A stretch of DNA of 64,000 bases, taken from the NCBI RefSeq assembly GCF_030845175.1, contig NZ_CP132542.1, forward strand, positions 930,001 through 994,000, given 5' to 3'. The first letter of the stretch is position 1. Each line of letters begins with the position of its first letter. The stretch is from Coralliovum pocilloporae. GTDB lineage: Bacteria; Pseudomonadota; Alphaproteobacteria; Rhizobiales; Cohaesibacteraceae. Position numbers and translations under genes: made by a program. Below the pieces are notes generated by a model. That model did no database searches, was not told the DNA's origin, and saw only the letters and a program-made list of their open reading frames with translations. This document shows, piece by piece, positions 16,502 to 26,755 of the stretch.

Positions 16502-16924
16502 CTATTCTGGAGCAAAGCCCCTGGGAGCACCATAATCCGGAAGATCATAGTAATCACCGGCATCCTCGCAATGGATCTGGGACCCATGACGGAAGCCAGA
16601 CGGATCGTCGAACAGGCCGGGAGATATGGAGATTGTATGTTCGGCGTCTTCAGCCTGATCTGACCGATGATAGAAAAGCGATGACCCGCAACAGCGGCAG
16701 AATGCGCGTCGCGCCACGTCTGAAGATTGATACCAGGCGATCTGCTCTTCACCCTCATCAATGCTGAGATTATCGCAATAGACGCTGGTGGCACCCCAGT
16801 AATAACCGGTCCAGCGCCGACACTGTTTGCAATGACAGGCGATCACTTCCCGAAACGGGCCTGATGCAGACAGCTTGACCGCCCCACATAGACATTGGCC
16901 CGATTTCACTCTCTCGTCCGCCAT
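16502..16924 (-). CDS. GFA-family zinc-binding protein
   Basis: The protein belongs to the GFA/CENP-V fold (glutathione-dependent formaldehyde-activating enzyme family). Zinc ligands are seen as CLCG near residue 11, CHCKQC near 30 and FCRCCGS near 75. The WTG after CHCKQCRR is typical. Many members of this family have no proven enzymatic role, so the function stays open. The ATG at 16924 with GGGAG eight bases upstream is chosen over a GTG at 16933. A short motif shared with two other promoter regions (CTAGGATCAAGAC) lies at 16937-16950. Confidence 0.88.
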   Translation of the reverse strand: MADERVKSGQCLCGAVKLSASGPFREVIACHCKQCRRWTGYYWGATSVYCDNLSIDEGEEQIAWYQSSDVARRAFCRCCGSSLFYHRSDQAEDAEHTISISPGLFDDPSGFRHGSQIHCEDAGDYYDLPDYGAPRGFAPE

Positions 16925-17169
16925 AACGCGCACTCCCTAGGATCAAGACACATTGCTCGCAGATCAGGAAGCATGCTGGCACAGCGCAGGGAGCAGGCCT
17001 TGGTAAAACAGACCGAATTTGACTGGAAAGCGACTTCACTCCATCAAATCATGCAGAAACCGGCTGTTCAGCAAGTCTTGAGACTTTCTCTGTATGTGCG
17101 TATAGCAACAGCAAGGACGATGGCCTGTAACAGGCCAGAACAACAGAACAAGCCGGACGGATAAGACTC

Positions 17170-17784
17170 ATGACCATCAGACTTCATAAAGGCGATCTGC
17201 CAGACCTGTCTCGCTATACCGGCTCCGTTGCAATCGACACGGAAACCATGGGCCTCAACCCACACAGGGACAGGCTCTGCGTGATTCAGCTCTCCCCGGG
17301 CGATGGCACGGCAGATGTGGTGCAGATTGCGCAGGGGCAAACAAAAGCGCCCAATATTCAGGCCCTCTTGGCGGATGCAACCAAGACGAAACTCTTTCAC
17401 TTTGCCCGTTTTGATGTTGCCGTTCTCTACAACGCGTTCGGCACCATGACTGATGGTATCTACTGCACCAAGATCGCCTCCAAGCTGGTCAGAACCTACA
17501 CAGATCGTCATGGTTTGAGAGATCTTTGCCGTGAGCTGATCGAGGTGGATATCTCCAAGCAACAGCAGAGTTCAGACTGGGGCGCTGACGAGTTGACTGA
17601 AGCCCAGACCGCTTATGCTGCATCAGACGTCCTGTATCTCCATCAGTTACGCTCCGTACTTGATGAACGGCTGGACCGTGAGGGGCGCAGCGAGATAGCC
17701 GATGCCTGCTTCTCATTCCTGCCGATACGCGCCAAACTGGATCTCGTTGGCTGGCCGGAAACAGATATTTTTGCGCATTCATAA
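17170..17784 (+). CDS. RNase D-like 3'-5' exonuclease
   Basis: This is a single-domain DEDDy exonuclease: AIDTETMGL near residue 22 gives the first Asp and Glu, FHFARFDVAVL near 80 the second Asp, and YAASDVLYL near 150 the Tyr and last Asp. At 204 residues it has the nuclease domain but lacks the HRDC domains of full RNase D, as is common for an alphaproteobacterial paralogue. It likely trims small RNAs or tRNA 3' ends. It precedes the lptC-lptA-lptB-rpoN block, a conserved neighbourhood in alphaproteobacteria. Confidence 0.9.
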   Translation: MTIRLHKGDLPDLSRYTGSVAIDTETMGLNPHRDRLCVIQLSPGDGTADVVQIAQGQTKAPNIQALLADATKTKLFHFARFDVAVLYNAFGTMTDGIYCTKIASKLVRTYTDRHGLRDLCRELIEVDISKQQQSSDWGADELTEAQTAYAASDVLYLHQLRSVLDERLDREGRSEIADACFSFLPIRAKLDLVGWPETDIFAHS

Positions 17785-17800
17785 GGCGGGCGATCAACTC

Positions 17801-17819
17801 TGCCCCGCTTTGTGGGGCA
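17801..17819 (+). terminator. Hairpin after the RNase D-like gene
   Basis: TGCCCC and GGGGCA enclose a seven-base loop 17 bases past the stop codon. No clear T-run follows, so termination here is likely only partial. Confidence 0.35.
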
Positions 17820-17845
17820 AATGCTCTACTTTCGTCACAATTCGT

Positions 17846-17851
17846 TATAAT
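17846..17851 (+). promoter_or_regulatory. -10 element upstream of lptC
   Basis: A perfect TATAAT box lies 88 bases upstream of the lptC start, preceded by no good -35 hexamer. It would start transcription of the lptC-lptA-lptB unit near 17858. Confidence 0.4.
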
Positions 17852-17939
17852 GTGAGCTGAATTCACCTGACCCTGGGGCGAGCCCCGGCAAGACCTTTGA
17901 GACATCCGGTTCGTCACAAAGGGCAATAGACGGATAGAG

Positions 17940-18713
17940 ATGCAGAAATCAGATAACATCATCGCGGGTAATGCAGGATGGAAATCATCCTCGCTGATGC
18001 AGGCTCTGCATCAGCTGCGCCAGATGATTAAGACTGGTTTTCAACGCAGCAAAAACCGGCACGCCGGAAAGGGTCACGAAGCCTCACTGGCTACGCTGGC
18101 GCAGGATCGCCGTCAGATCTTTGAGAAGGCCAGACGGCACAGCCGCCGGGTCAGACGCCTCCGCTTCTGGCTTCCGATTTCAAGTGCTCTGATCATCGTG
18201 CTGTTTATCGGGTTTTCCTATGTCTCAAAAATAGGCCCCGGTCTTCTGATCACAGCAGCCTTGCTGTCTCAGGGAGGGTTGACCATGGACAATCCCAAGC
18301 TGAACGGCTTCGTTGATGGTCGCGCTTATCATGTGGAAGCCAAACAGGCGCGTCAAAGTCTGGATAATCCCAACGTGATCGATCTGGACACAATCCTGGC
18401 CAAAATCGATATGGACGACGGTCTCACCGTATCTTTCACGGCAGGACGCGGTCTGTTTGACACGAAAAAGGAAACTCTGGCGCTGGATCAGTCCATTACC
18501 ATCGAGTCGAGCCAGGGTCATGCCGGTCGTCTTGAATCTGCCGACATTGATCTCAAGGCAGGCAAGCTGACAACAAATGGCAGCATTACACTGAGCCTTC
18601 CCGATGGCCGATTAGAAGCAGGTCACATGAGTGTTCGGGACGAGGGACGAACCGTTATTTTTGACCAGGGTGTGCGGATCAGCATCTTGCCAATCGGTAA
18701 CTCGTTCCGCTAA
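17940..18713 (+). CDS. lptC: LPS export protein LptC
   Basis: LptC is the bitopic inner-membrane component of the LPS transport bridge; it passes LPS from LptB2FG to LptA. One transmembrane helix lies at about residues 74-96 (FWLPISSALIIVLFIGF), followed by a periplasmic beta-jellyroll region. The N-terminal 70 residues are longer and more basic than in E. coli LptC but common in alphaproteobacteria. Sequence identity in this family is low, so the call leans on the topology and on lptA and lptB lying next in order. Confidence 0.85.
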   Translation: MQKSDNIIAGNAGWKSSSLMQALHQLRQMIKTGFQRSKNRHAGKGHEASLATLAQDRRQIFEKARRHSRRVRRLRFWLPISSALIIVLFIGFSYVSKIGPGLLITAALLSQGGLTMDNPKLNGFVDGRAYHVEAKQARQSLDNPNVIDLDTILAKIDMDDGLTVSFTAGRGLFDTKKETLALDQSITIESSQGHAGRLESADIDLKAGKLTTNGSITLSLPDGRLEAGHMSVRDEGRTVIFDQGVRISILPIGNSFR

Positions 18714-18749
18714 CAGATATATCGGACAGCAGGAAAGTCGGAAATCAAC

Positions 18750-19355
18750 ATGCTTATGCGCATCTGTCATGACATTGCCAGCCGCTTTTCAGCAGCTCTC
18801 ACCAGCGGCCTGCTGCTTTCTTTTCTGCTTGTTTTTCCAGCAAACGCACAAGGGATCGGTGATGCCTTCAAGGGCTTTCGCAACAACTCAACCGACCCCA
18901 TCCAGATTGAGGCTGGAAGCTTCGAGCTGCAGGACAAGAATCGCGTCGGCATTTTCCGTGGCAGCGTCGATGTCAGGCAGGCCAAGACACGTCTGAGAAC
19001 TGCAGAACTCAGGGTTTATTATGCTGGAGATCTGACGGGCGGACAAAGCGACAGCGCCAGCAAAATCGAGCGATTGGAAGCCAAGGGCAAGGTCCGCGTG
19101 GATGCTGAGGGCGCAACCGCCACCGGAGACAGGGCCTGGGTTAATCTGAAGACAAACGAAGCCGAGCTCATCGGCAATGTTGTCCTCAGCCAGGATGGCA
19201 ACGTCGCCAAAGGTGATCGCCTGATTGTCGACCTCAAGGCCGGGACCAGCCGTCTTGTGGCAGGGAAGAAAACAGGCCAGGCGAAAAAAGACGGTGGCCG
19301 AATTCGTATTCTGCTACAATCGCCAAGCAGTGCGAAAACGTTAAACAAGCAGTGA
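18750..19355 (+). CDS. lptA: LPS periplasmic carrier LptA
   Basis: LptA forms the periplasmic bridge that carries LPS to the outer membrane. A signal peptide (hydrophobic stretch about residues 15-33, cleavage near ANAQG) leads into an OstA/LptA domain: DPIQIEAGSFELQD, then GIFRGSVDVRQ and, after a repeat of strands, RAWVNLKTNEAELIGNVV. Length of 201 is near the family norm. It follows lptC by 36 bases and precedes lptB by 56, as in other alphaproteobacteria. Confidence 0.92.
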   Translation: MLMRICHDIASRFSAALTSGLLLSFLLVFPANAQGIGDAFKGFRNNSTDPIQIEAGSFELQDKNRVGIFRGSVDVRQAKTRLRTAELRVYYAGDLTGGQSDSASKIERLEAKGKVRVDAEGATATGDRAWVNLKTNEAELIGNVVLSQDGNVAKGDRLIVDLKAGTSRLVAGKKTGQAKKDGGRIRILLQSPSSAKTLNKQ

Positions 19356-19411
19356 TACAACACAGCGACCCGGATCTGTGATCCACGTGCTGGCGCCCTT
19401 ATGGACTTGAT

Positions 19412-20350
19412 GTGAAACCGTTCGACCCTAACCTAGATGCTTATCATCCGGCCTCGGACCAGCCTCTGACAGAGGCGGAATATGCACGTCAGCAAGAGCA
19501 AAGGGAAATGGATCTGATGGACGAGCTGGTCGGACAGACTGACCCGGCCTTTTTCCATCATCCGGAAGCACCTTATGAACATAGCTATGCGGACAACTAT
19601 CCCCAGGAACCACTGATCCAGTCCGGTCCGGGATGGCTGACGGTGCGCGGCATCGGCAAGAGCTATCGCAAAAGAGCCGTTGTAAAGGGTGTAAGCCTGG
19701 CCCTTGCAAGAGGAGAAGCTGTCGGGCTTCTGGGTCCGAATGGCGCAGGTAAGACGACAGTATTCTATATGATTTCCGGCCTTGTCAGACCGGATTTCGG
19801 CGACATAGAACTGGATGGACAGGTCATCACGGATTACCCGATGTATCGCCGGGCACGGCTTGGCATCGGCTACCTGCCTCAGGAAGCGTCCATCTTCCGG
19901 GGATTATCTGTTGCCGACAATATCATGGCCGTCCTTGAGATGGTTGAACCCAGCCGCAAGCGCAGGCGTGAAGAGCTGGATGCTCTTCTGGAAGAATTCC
20001 GCATCACCCATCTGCGTAAGTCTGCCGCGATCGCCCTGTCCGGCGGTGAGCGTCGCCGTCTCGAAATTGCGCGCGCCCTGGCCAGCCGTCCCGCCTTTGT
20101 GCTGCTGGATGAGCCCTTTGCAGGCGTTGACCCGATTGCTGTCGGTGACATTCAGCAGCTTGTCCATCATCTGAAACTGCGCGGCATCGGCGTTCTGATT
20201 ACCGACCACAACGTACGCGAGACCCTCGGCCTTATCGACCGGGCCTATATCATCCATAGCGGCAACGTACTGAAAAGCGGCACGCCCTCAGAGATCGTTT
20301 CCGACAAGGACGTTCGCCGCCTGTATCTTGGCGAAGGCTTCACGCTATAA
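19412..20350 (+). CDS. lptB: LPS export ATPase LptB, with N-terminal extension
   Basis: LptB is the ABC ATPase that powers LPS extraction from the inner membrane. Walker A is GPNGAGKTT near residue 110, the Q-loop is YLPQEASIF, the signature is LSGGERRRLEIAR, Walker B is FVLLDEPFAGVDP and the switch His lies in ITDHNVRET. The ABC domain begins only near residue 72, so about 70 acidic residues precede it, unlike the roughly 240-residue E. coli enzyme. The start is a GTG at 19412; an inner ATG at 19508 would remove half of the extension. Confidence 0.95.
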   Translation: MKPFDPNLDAYHPASDQPLTEAEYARQQEQREMDLMDELVGQTDPAFFHHPEAPYEHSYADNYPQEPLIQSGPGWLTVRGIGKSYRKRAVVKGVSLALARGEAVGLLGPNGAGKTTVFYMISGLVRPDFGDIELDGQVITDYPMYRRARLGIGYLPQEASIFRGLSVADNIMAVLEMVEPSRKRRREELDALLEEFRITHLRKSAAIALSGGERRRLEIARALASRPAFVLLDEPFAGVDPIAVGDIQQLVHHLKLRGIGVLITDHNVRETLGLIDRAYIIHSGNVLKSGTPSEIVSDKDVRRLYLGEGFTL

Positions 20351-20494
20351 AGCTACGATCCCGGTTCAAACCATTAAACATCTTTACAGATACCGGCGGG
20401 CATAACCCCCTGAGAGGGCTTTTCAGCTAATCGAGAAACGAATAGAGTAGCTGCAGGCAAAAAACAGGCCAACTCTCGAGGCACTTCACGACCC

Positions 20495-22051
20495 ATGGCG
20501 TTATCCCCGCGGCTAGAAATCAGACAAAGCCAGTCTCTGGTGATGACGCCGCAACTGATGCAGGCCATTAAACTGCTTCAGATGTCGTCCCTCGATATTT
20601 CTGCTTATCTGGCTGAAGAACTGGACCGCAACCCTCTTCTGGAGATGTCACAAACTACAGAAGAGCCCGAAGAGGCCAGCTGGGCGGACGCTGAAACGCC
20701 AATAGAACCCCATCCAGATGACCAGACTGCCGGAGATCAGGCAGAAGCGTCTGATGAGAACTGGATGGAGAACAGCCTTGAGACCAGCGCGGACAGTATT
20801 TCCGACAAGCTGGATTCCTCTCTCGAGAACGTTTTCCCCGATGATTCAGAAACGCCGAAAGAAAGCCTCGAGCTGCCCGGCTCTGTTGACCCCTGGGGTA
20901 CGGTCTCTCCCTCATCGACTGTCAGCTCGGATGACACAAATCTTGAAGCCTTCATCGCTGCGGAAGCAACCTTGGCCGACCATCTGTCAGAGCAGCTTTC
21001 TCTCGCCACCGATGATCCTGCCCTCCGCTTAATCGGACATTATCTGATCGATTTTGTCGATGACGCCGGATATCTGCGCGTTGATCTCGAAGAGGTTGAA
21101 GCGCGCCTTGGCGTGGTTAGTACACAGCTTGCGGAAGCTTTGGGCCTTCTGCAGAGTTTTGAGCCAAGCGGTGTCTGCGCACTGGATGTGAAGGATTGTA
21201 TGAAGATCCAGCTGCGCGAACGTGATCGCCTGGACCCGGCCATGGAAGCGCTGGTTGATCATCTTGAACTGATAGCCGAGCACGATTTCGATCGCCTGAA
21301 AACGCTCTGCCGCGTGGATGACGAGGACTTCGCCGACATGCTCCAGGAGCTGCGATCTCTGCACCCCAAGCCGGGGCACCTGTTTGGCGGCGCGCCAACC
21401 CAGCCAATCGTGCCGGAGGTCTCCGTGCGCGCAGCCAATGACGGAAGCTGGCATGTGGAACTGAACGCAGACGCCATGCCAAAGGTGCTCGTCAACCAGA
21501 CCTATTACGCAACAATTGCCAAGTCCGCATCATCAAAGGACGAAATCACTTATCTCAACGATTGCCTCCAGACGGCCAACTGGCTGGTGAAAAGCCTCGA
21601 CCAGCGGGCACGGACAATCCTGAAAGTCTCGTCAGAAATCGTCCGTCAACAGGATGGTTTCCTGACCTACGGGATCAGTCATCTCCGCCCGCTGAATCTC
21701 AAAACGGTGGCCGAGGCAATCGATATGCACGAGTCCACCGTCAGTCGGGTAACATCGAACAAATACATGATGACACCCCGCGGTATTTTCGAGCTGAAAT
21801 ATTTCTTCTCATCATCCATTTCCGGCACGGACGGTGAGGATGCCCATTCCTCTGAAGCCGTCCGGCATCAGATCAAGGAACTGGTTGATGCGGAAAACCC
21901 GAAAAAGATCCTGTCTGATGATGCCATAGTCAAACTGCTGAAAGACAAAGGCATCGACATTGCCCGCCGCACCGTCGCCAAATATCGGGAAGCCATGCAT
22001 ATCCCCTCTTCCGTCCAGCGTCGGCGGGAGAAGAAGCATCTGCAGACCTGA
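20495..22051 (+). CDS. rpoN: RNA polymerase sigma-54 factor RpoN
   Basis: Sigma-54 directs RNA polymerase to -24/-12 promoters that need an AAA+ activator, often for nitrogen or motility genes. Region I is plain at the N-terminus (RQSQSLVMTPQLMQAIKLLQ), followed by a long acidic region II (about residues 55-160). The core-binding domain and the DNA-binding region come next, with the RpoN box ARRTVAKYRE near residue 490. Length 518 is usual. In many proteobacteria hpf and ptsN follow, but here an unrelated esterase gene does. Confidence 0.97.
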   Translation: MALSPRLEIRQSQSLVMTPQLMQAIKLLQMSSLDISAYLAEELDRNPLLEMSQTTEEPEEASWADAETPIEPHPDDQTAGDQAEASDENWMENSLETSADSISDKLDSSLENVFPDDSETPKESLELPGSVDPWGTVSPSSTVSSDDTNLEAFIAAEATLADHLSEQLSLATDDPALRLIGHYLIDFVDDAGYLRVDLEEVEARLGVVSTQLAEALGLLQSFEPSGVCALDVKDCMKIQLRERDRLDPAMEALVDHLELIAEHDFDRLKTLCRVDDEDFADMLQELRSLHPKPGHLFGGAPTQPIVPEVSVRAANDGSWHVELNADAMPKVLVNQTYYATIAKSASSKDEITYLNDCLQTANWLVKSLDQRARTILKVSSEIVRQQDGFLTYGISHLRPLNLKTVAEAIDMHESTVSRVTSNKYMMTPRGIFELKYFFSSSISGTDGEDAHSSEAVRHQIKELVDAENPKKILSDDAIVKLLKDKGIDIARRTVAKYREAMHIPSSVQRRREKKHLQT

Positions 22052-22146
22052 AGTCACTGTCTGGTCACAAGGCTGTCAATCTCTGATCTGCCAACCGTCA
22101 ACGAAGGTATCAATCATCAGACCACGTCGGCCTGGATGAGCCTTGA

Positions 22147-23049
22147 ATGACTGCAACAAAACCCTGGAAGCGGCTGCAACAGCTTATACTTGCTCTTGGT
22201 ATGACCCTGCTGGCCGGGTGTCAGCAGCTCGGGCTGAGCGTTGTCAACTGGCCGACCTATGCCAATTTTGACATGACGCTTCACAAGGGTATCGCCTATG
22301 GCGACCAGCCTCACCAGACACTGGATATCTATTTACCGGGCCCGGATGTATCCGGTTTTATCCCTGTTGTGGTGTTCTTCCATGGCGGCAGTTGGAGAGA
22401 TGGCCAGAAAGAGGACTATCGCTTCCTTGGAGACCGTCTGACAAAGCACGGCCTGGCAGTCGTCATCCCGGATTACAGGAAATTTCCTGACGTCACATTC
22501 CCTGCATTCATGCACGATGCCGCAAAAGCTGTTGGCTGGGTCCACCGGACAATGAAGAAGATCGATCCACGCGTGAGCAACCTGCACCTGATGGGCCATT
22601 CCGCCGGGGCGCATATGGGTGCACTTCTCGCTGTTGATCCCGATTATCTTACTACGGAAGGACTAGCTCCCGATGCCATCACATCTTTCATCGGTCTCGC
22701 AGGTCCTTATGACTTCACGCCTGAAGAAGAGCCCTACACGACGATCTTCGGCCCGGAAGAAACCTATCCCAGAATGCGTGCCACAACGTTTGTCAGAGGG
22801 ACAGAGCCGCCAATGATTCTGCTCCATGGCTCTGACGATGATGTGGTGAACGTCAGCAACCAGAACCGCCTGGCAGAAGCAATCAGGGCAAAAGGCGGCG
22901 TGGTTAAAACACGTGTCTACGACGACACCGATCACATCAGTATCATCAGCGCCTTCACATGGCTCTATGCTGACAGTTCAGACATTGTCAGAGATGTCAT
23001 ACAGGACATCCAGCCACGCGCGAATACAGGCTCGCCACAAGCAAACTAG
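22147..23049 (+). CDS. Alpha/beta-hydrolase lipoprotein (esterase)
   Basis: A short signal with lipobox LAGC near residue 26 marks a lipoprotein. The hydrolase domain has the oxyanion motif HGGSW near residue 79, the nucleophile elbow GHSAG near 158, and Asp and His candidates in HGSDDDVV and DTDHIS, typical of the BD-FAE/hormone-sensitive-lipase-like carboxylesterases. It likely cleaves ester bonds in the periplasm; the substrate is unknown. It is convergent with thiC, and a long hairpin lies between them. Confidence 0.88.
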   Translation: MTATKPWKRLQQLILALGMTLLAGCQQLGLSVVNWPTYANFDMTLHKGIAYGDQPHQTLDIYLPGPDVSGFIPVVVFFHGGSWRDGQKEDYRFLGDRLTKHGLAVVIPDYRKFPDVTFPAFMHDAAKAVGWVHRTMKKIDPRVSNLHLMGHSAGAHMGALLAVDPDYLTTEGLAPDAITSFIGLAGPYDFTPEEEPYTTIFGPEETYPRMRATTFVRGTEPPMILLHGSDDDVVNVSNQNRLAEAIRAKGGVVKTRVYDDTDHISIISAFTWLYADSSDIVRDVIQDIQPRANTGSPQAN

Positions 23050-23107
23050 ACGGTCGTCCGACTCGAACTGAGCAGAATCAGCGAATGTCTGCAAAGACAA
23101 TATCTTA

Positions 23108-23148
23108 GAGCATTGAGAAGGCTGGATTTCCCGACCTTCTCAACGCTC
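23108..23148 (-). terminator. Hairpin between the esterase gene and thiC
   Basis: Arms of 14 bases (GAGCATTGAGAAGG and CCTTCTCAACGCTC on the plus strand) pair with one wobble in the minus-strand transcript around a 13-base loop. It lies just past the thiC stop and could end transcription from both sides, although no U-run follows. Confidence 0.5.
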
Positions 23149-23166
23149 GAAAGATCGGTATCCAAC

Positions 23167-25002
<1,836 letters not shown>

Positions 25003-25075
25003 TCAATTGGGTGGGAAGCGTTGCCCGGTTCCTTGCCCTGGACGGACTCCAGTCCGCGAACAGGCTTGCAGGCTC

Positions 25076-25190
25076 TGACCATCCCTACGCCAGTGTGAAC
25101 TGGATCAGGTTCTAAGGGTCACTGCACCGCCTGTTCAACAGAACCGCATAGCAGACTCTCAGCCCCTTGCCGGGACTCCCCTGGTACGGA
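25076..25190 (-). promoter_or_regulatory. TPP riboswitch upstream of thiC
   Basis: The minus strand carries the conserved THI-box pieces in order: GGGGCTGAGAG near the 5' part, then CCTTAGAACCTGATC and GGCGTAGGGATGGT at the 3' part. ACCA and TGGT close the basal stem. This is the TPP-binding aptamer found before thiamine genes. It lies about 105 bases ahead of the thiC start, so the expression platform fills the space between. Confidence 0.95.
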
Positions 25191-25334
25191 GCACACCATA
25201 AGGATGCGTGACGGGGACCGTCAACCCGGCCCGATTGATAAATCCGTGCACATGATAGCCTTCCCTCTTGGCAGGCACTGTAAAAACTCTCTAGGCTACA
25301 GACAGTAACAGTCATCAGCTCCTGGAGATCCCTT

Positions 25335-26711
25335 ATGGCCGTCAGCAAGCCGAACTCGCTTGAAGCGAAAGACACGACCTTTCTGGTACATCCCTATACC
25401 AATCTGGCAGTTCATGAAGACAAAGGCCCGATGATCATTGATCATGCCAAAGGGATCCGTCTCTATGATCAGGACGGAAACGGCTATATTGACGGTCTTG
25501 GCGGCCTCTGGTGTGTTTCACTCGGCTTCAGCGAGAAACGCCTGCGGGATGCGGCTCAGAAGCAGCTGGAAACTCTGCCGTTTTCTCACAGTTTTGCCCA
25601 TCGCTCCCATAAACCAGTCATCGAACTGGCTGAAAAACTCGTATCCATGGCACCGGAGCCAATCTCGCGCGCCTTCTTTACCAATTCCGGTTCGGAATCT
25701 GTCGACACCGCCATCAAGACCGTCTGGTATTACAACAACGCTCTGGATCGGCCTGAGAAGAAGAAAATCATCGGACGGGAACGCGCCTATCACGGGGTTC
25801 TCTGTGCATCCGGCAGCCTCACCGCGCTGCCCTACGCATCTGCTGGCTTTGACATGCCGGTGAATGACCGCTTCCTGAAAGTTTCAACACCCTGCCACTA
25901 TCGATATGGCCAGGAGGGTGAAAGCGAGGAAGAGTTCGCCACACGTCTGGCCCAGGAACTGGATGACCTGATCATCGCAGAAGGCCCTGAGACAGTCGCC
26001 GCTTTCTTCGCCGAGCCGCTGATGGGTGCGGGTGGCGTCATGCCACCGCCAGCGACCTATTTCGACAAGGTTCAGGCAGTCCTCAAAAAGCATGATGTGC
26101 TGTTTGTGGCTGATGAGGTTATCTGCGGCTTTGGTCGCACGGGCAAGATGTGGGGATCGGAAACCTATGGCATTAAGCCGGATCTGATTACCTGCGCCAA
26201 ACAGCTGTCCTCAGCCTATCTGCCAATCGGGGCCGTCCTGATGTCGGAACAGATCTATGAAGCCCTACGTGAACATTCTGCAAAGCTCGGCGTCTTCGGC
26301 ATCGGCCTGACCTATGGCGGCCATCCTGTAAGCGCGGCTGTGGCTCTGGAAACGCTTCGGATCTATGAAGAAGACAACATTATTGACCATGTGCAGGCTG
26401 TCAGCCCACACTTCCAGAAGCGCCTGCGCGCGCTCGGCGACCACCCGCTGGTAGGCGACGCCCGTGGTGCGGGTCTGATCGGCGGGCTGGAACTGGTCAG
26501 AAACAAGGACACCAAAGAGAATTTTGACCCATCCGAGAAGATCGGTCCGATGGCGGTCGAAGAAGCACAACACCGGGGCCTGCTGAACCGGGCAACGCCG
26601 TTTGATACATACGCTCTATGCCCGCCACTGATCGTCAATGAGGCGGATATTGATGATATGTTTGATATCACCGAAGCCGCCCTGGATGCGGTCAAGGCTC
26701 GCATAGGTTAA
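25335..26711 (+). CDS. Class III PLP-dependent aminotransferase
   Basis: This is a fold-type I, class III aminotransferase of the omega-amino acid or diamine group, moving an amino group to pyruvate or a similar acceptor. Markers are FFTNSGSESVDTAIK near residue 120, the PLP-contacting Asp in FVADEVICGFGRTG near 263, and the PLP lysine in CAKQLSSAYLPIG near 290. The exact substrate cannot be read from the sequence. GGAG lies before the ATG. It is divergent from thiC. A 13-bp hairpin follows its stop. Confidence 0.9.
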   Translation: MAVSKPNSLEAKDTTFLVHPYTNLAVHEDKGPMIIDHAKGIRLYDQDGNGYIDGLGGLWCVSLGFSEKRLRDAAQKQLETLPFSHSFAHRSHKPVIELAEKLVSMAPEPISRAFFTNSGSESVDTAIKTVWYYNNALDRPEKKKIIGRERAYHGVLCASGSLTALPYASAGFDMPVNDRFLKVSTPCHYRYGQEGESEEEFATRLAQELDDLIIAEGPETVAAFFAEPLMGAGGVMPPPATYFDKVQAVLKKHDVLFVADEVICGFGRTGKMWGSETYGIKPDLITCAKQLSSAYLPIGAVLMSEQIYEALREHSAKLGVFGIGLTYGGHPVSAAVALETLRIYEEDNIIDHVQAVSPHFQKRLRALGDHPLVGDARGAGLIGGLELVRNKDTKENFDPSEKIGPMAVEEAQHRGLLNRATPFDTYALCPPLIVNEADIDDMFDITEAALDAVKARIG

Positions 26712-26718
26712 GCGGAGA

Positions 26719-26749
26719 ATGGTCTGGCTTCAAAAGGAAGCCAGACCAT
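26719..26749. terminator. Bidirectional terminator hairpin
   Basis: A perfect 13-bp stem, ATGGTCTGGCTTC with GAAGCCAGACCAT, encloses AAAAG. It lies between the convergent aminotransferase and metallo-hydrolase genes and can serve both strands, though T-runs are weak. Confidence 0.65.
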
Positions 26750-26755
26750 CTGACA

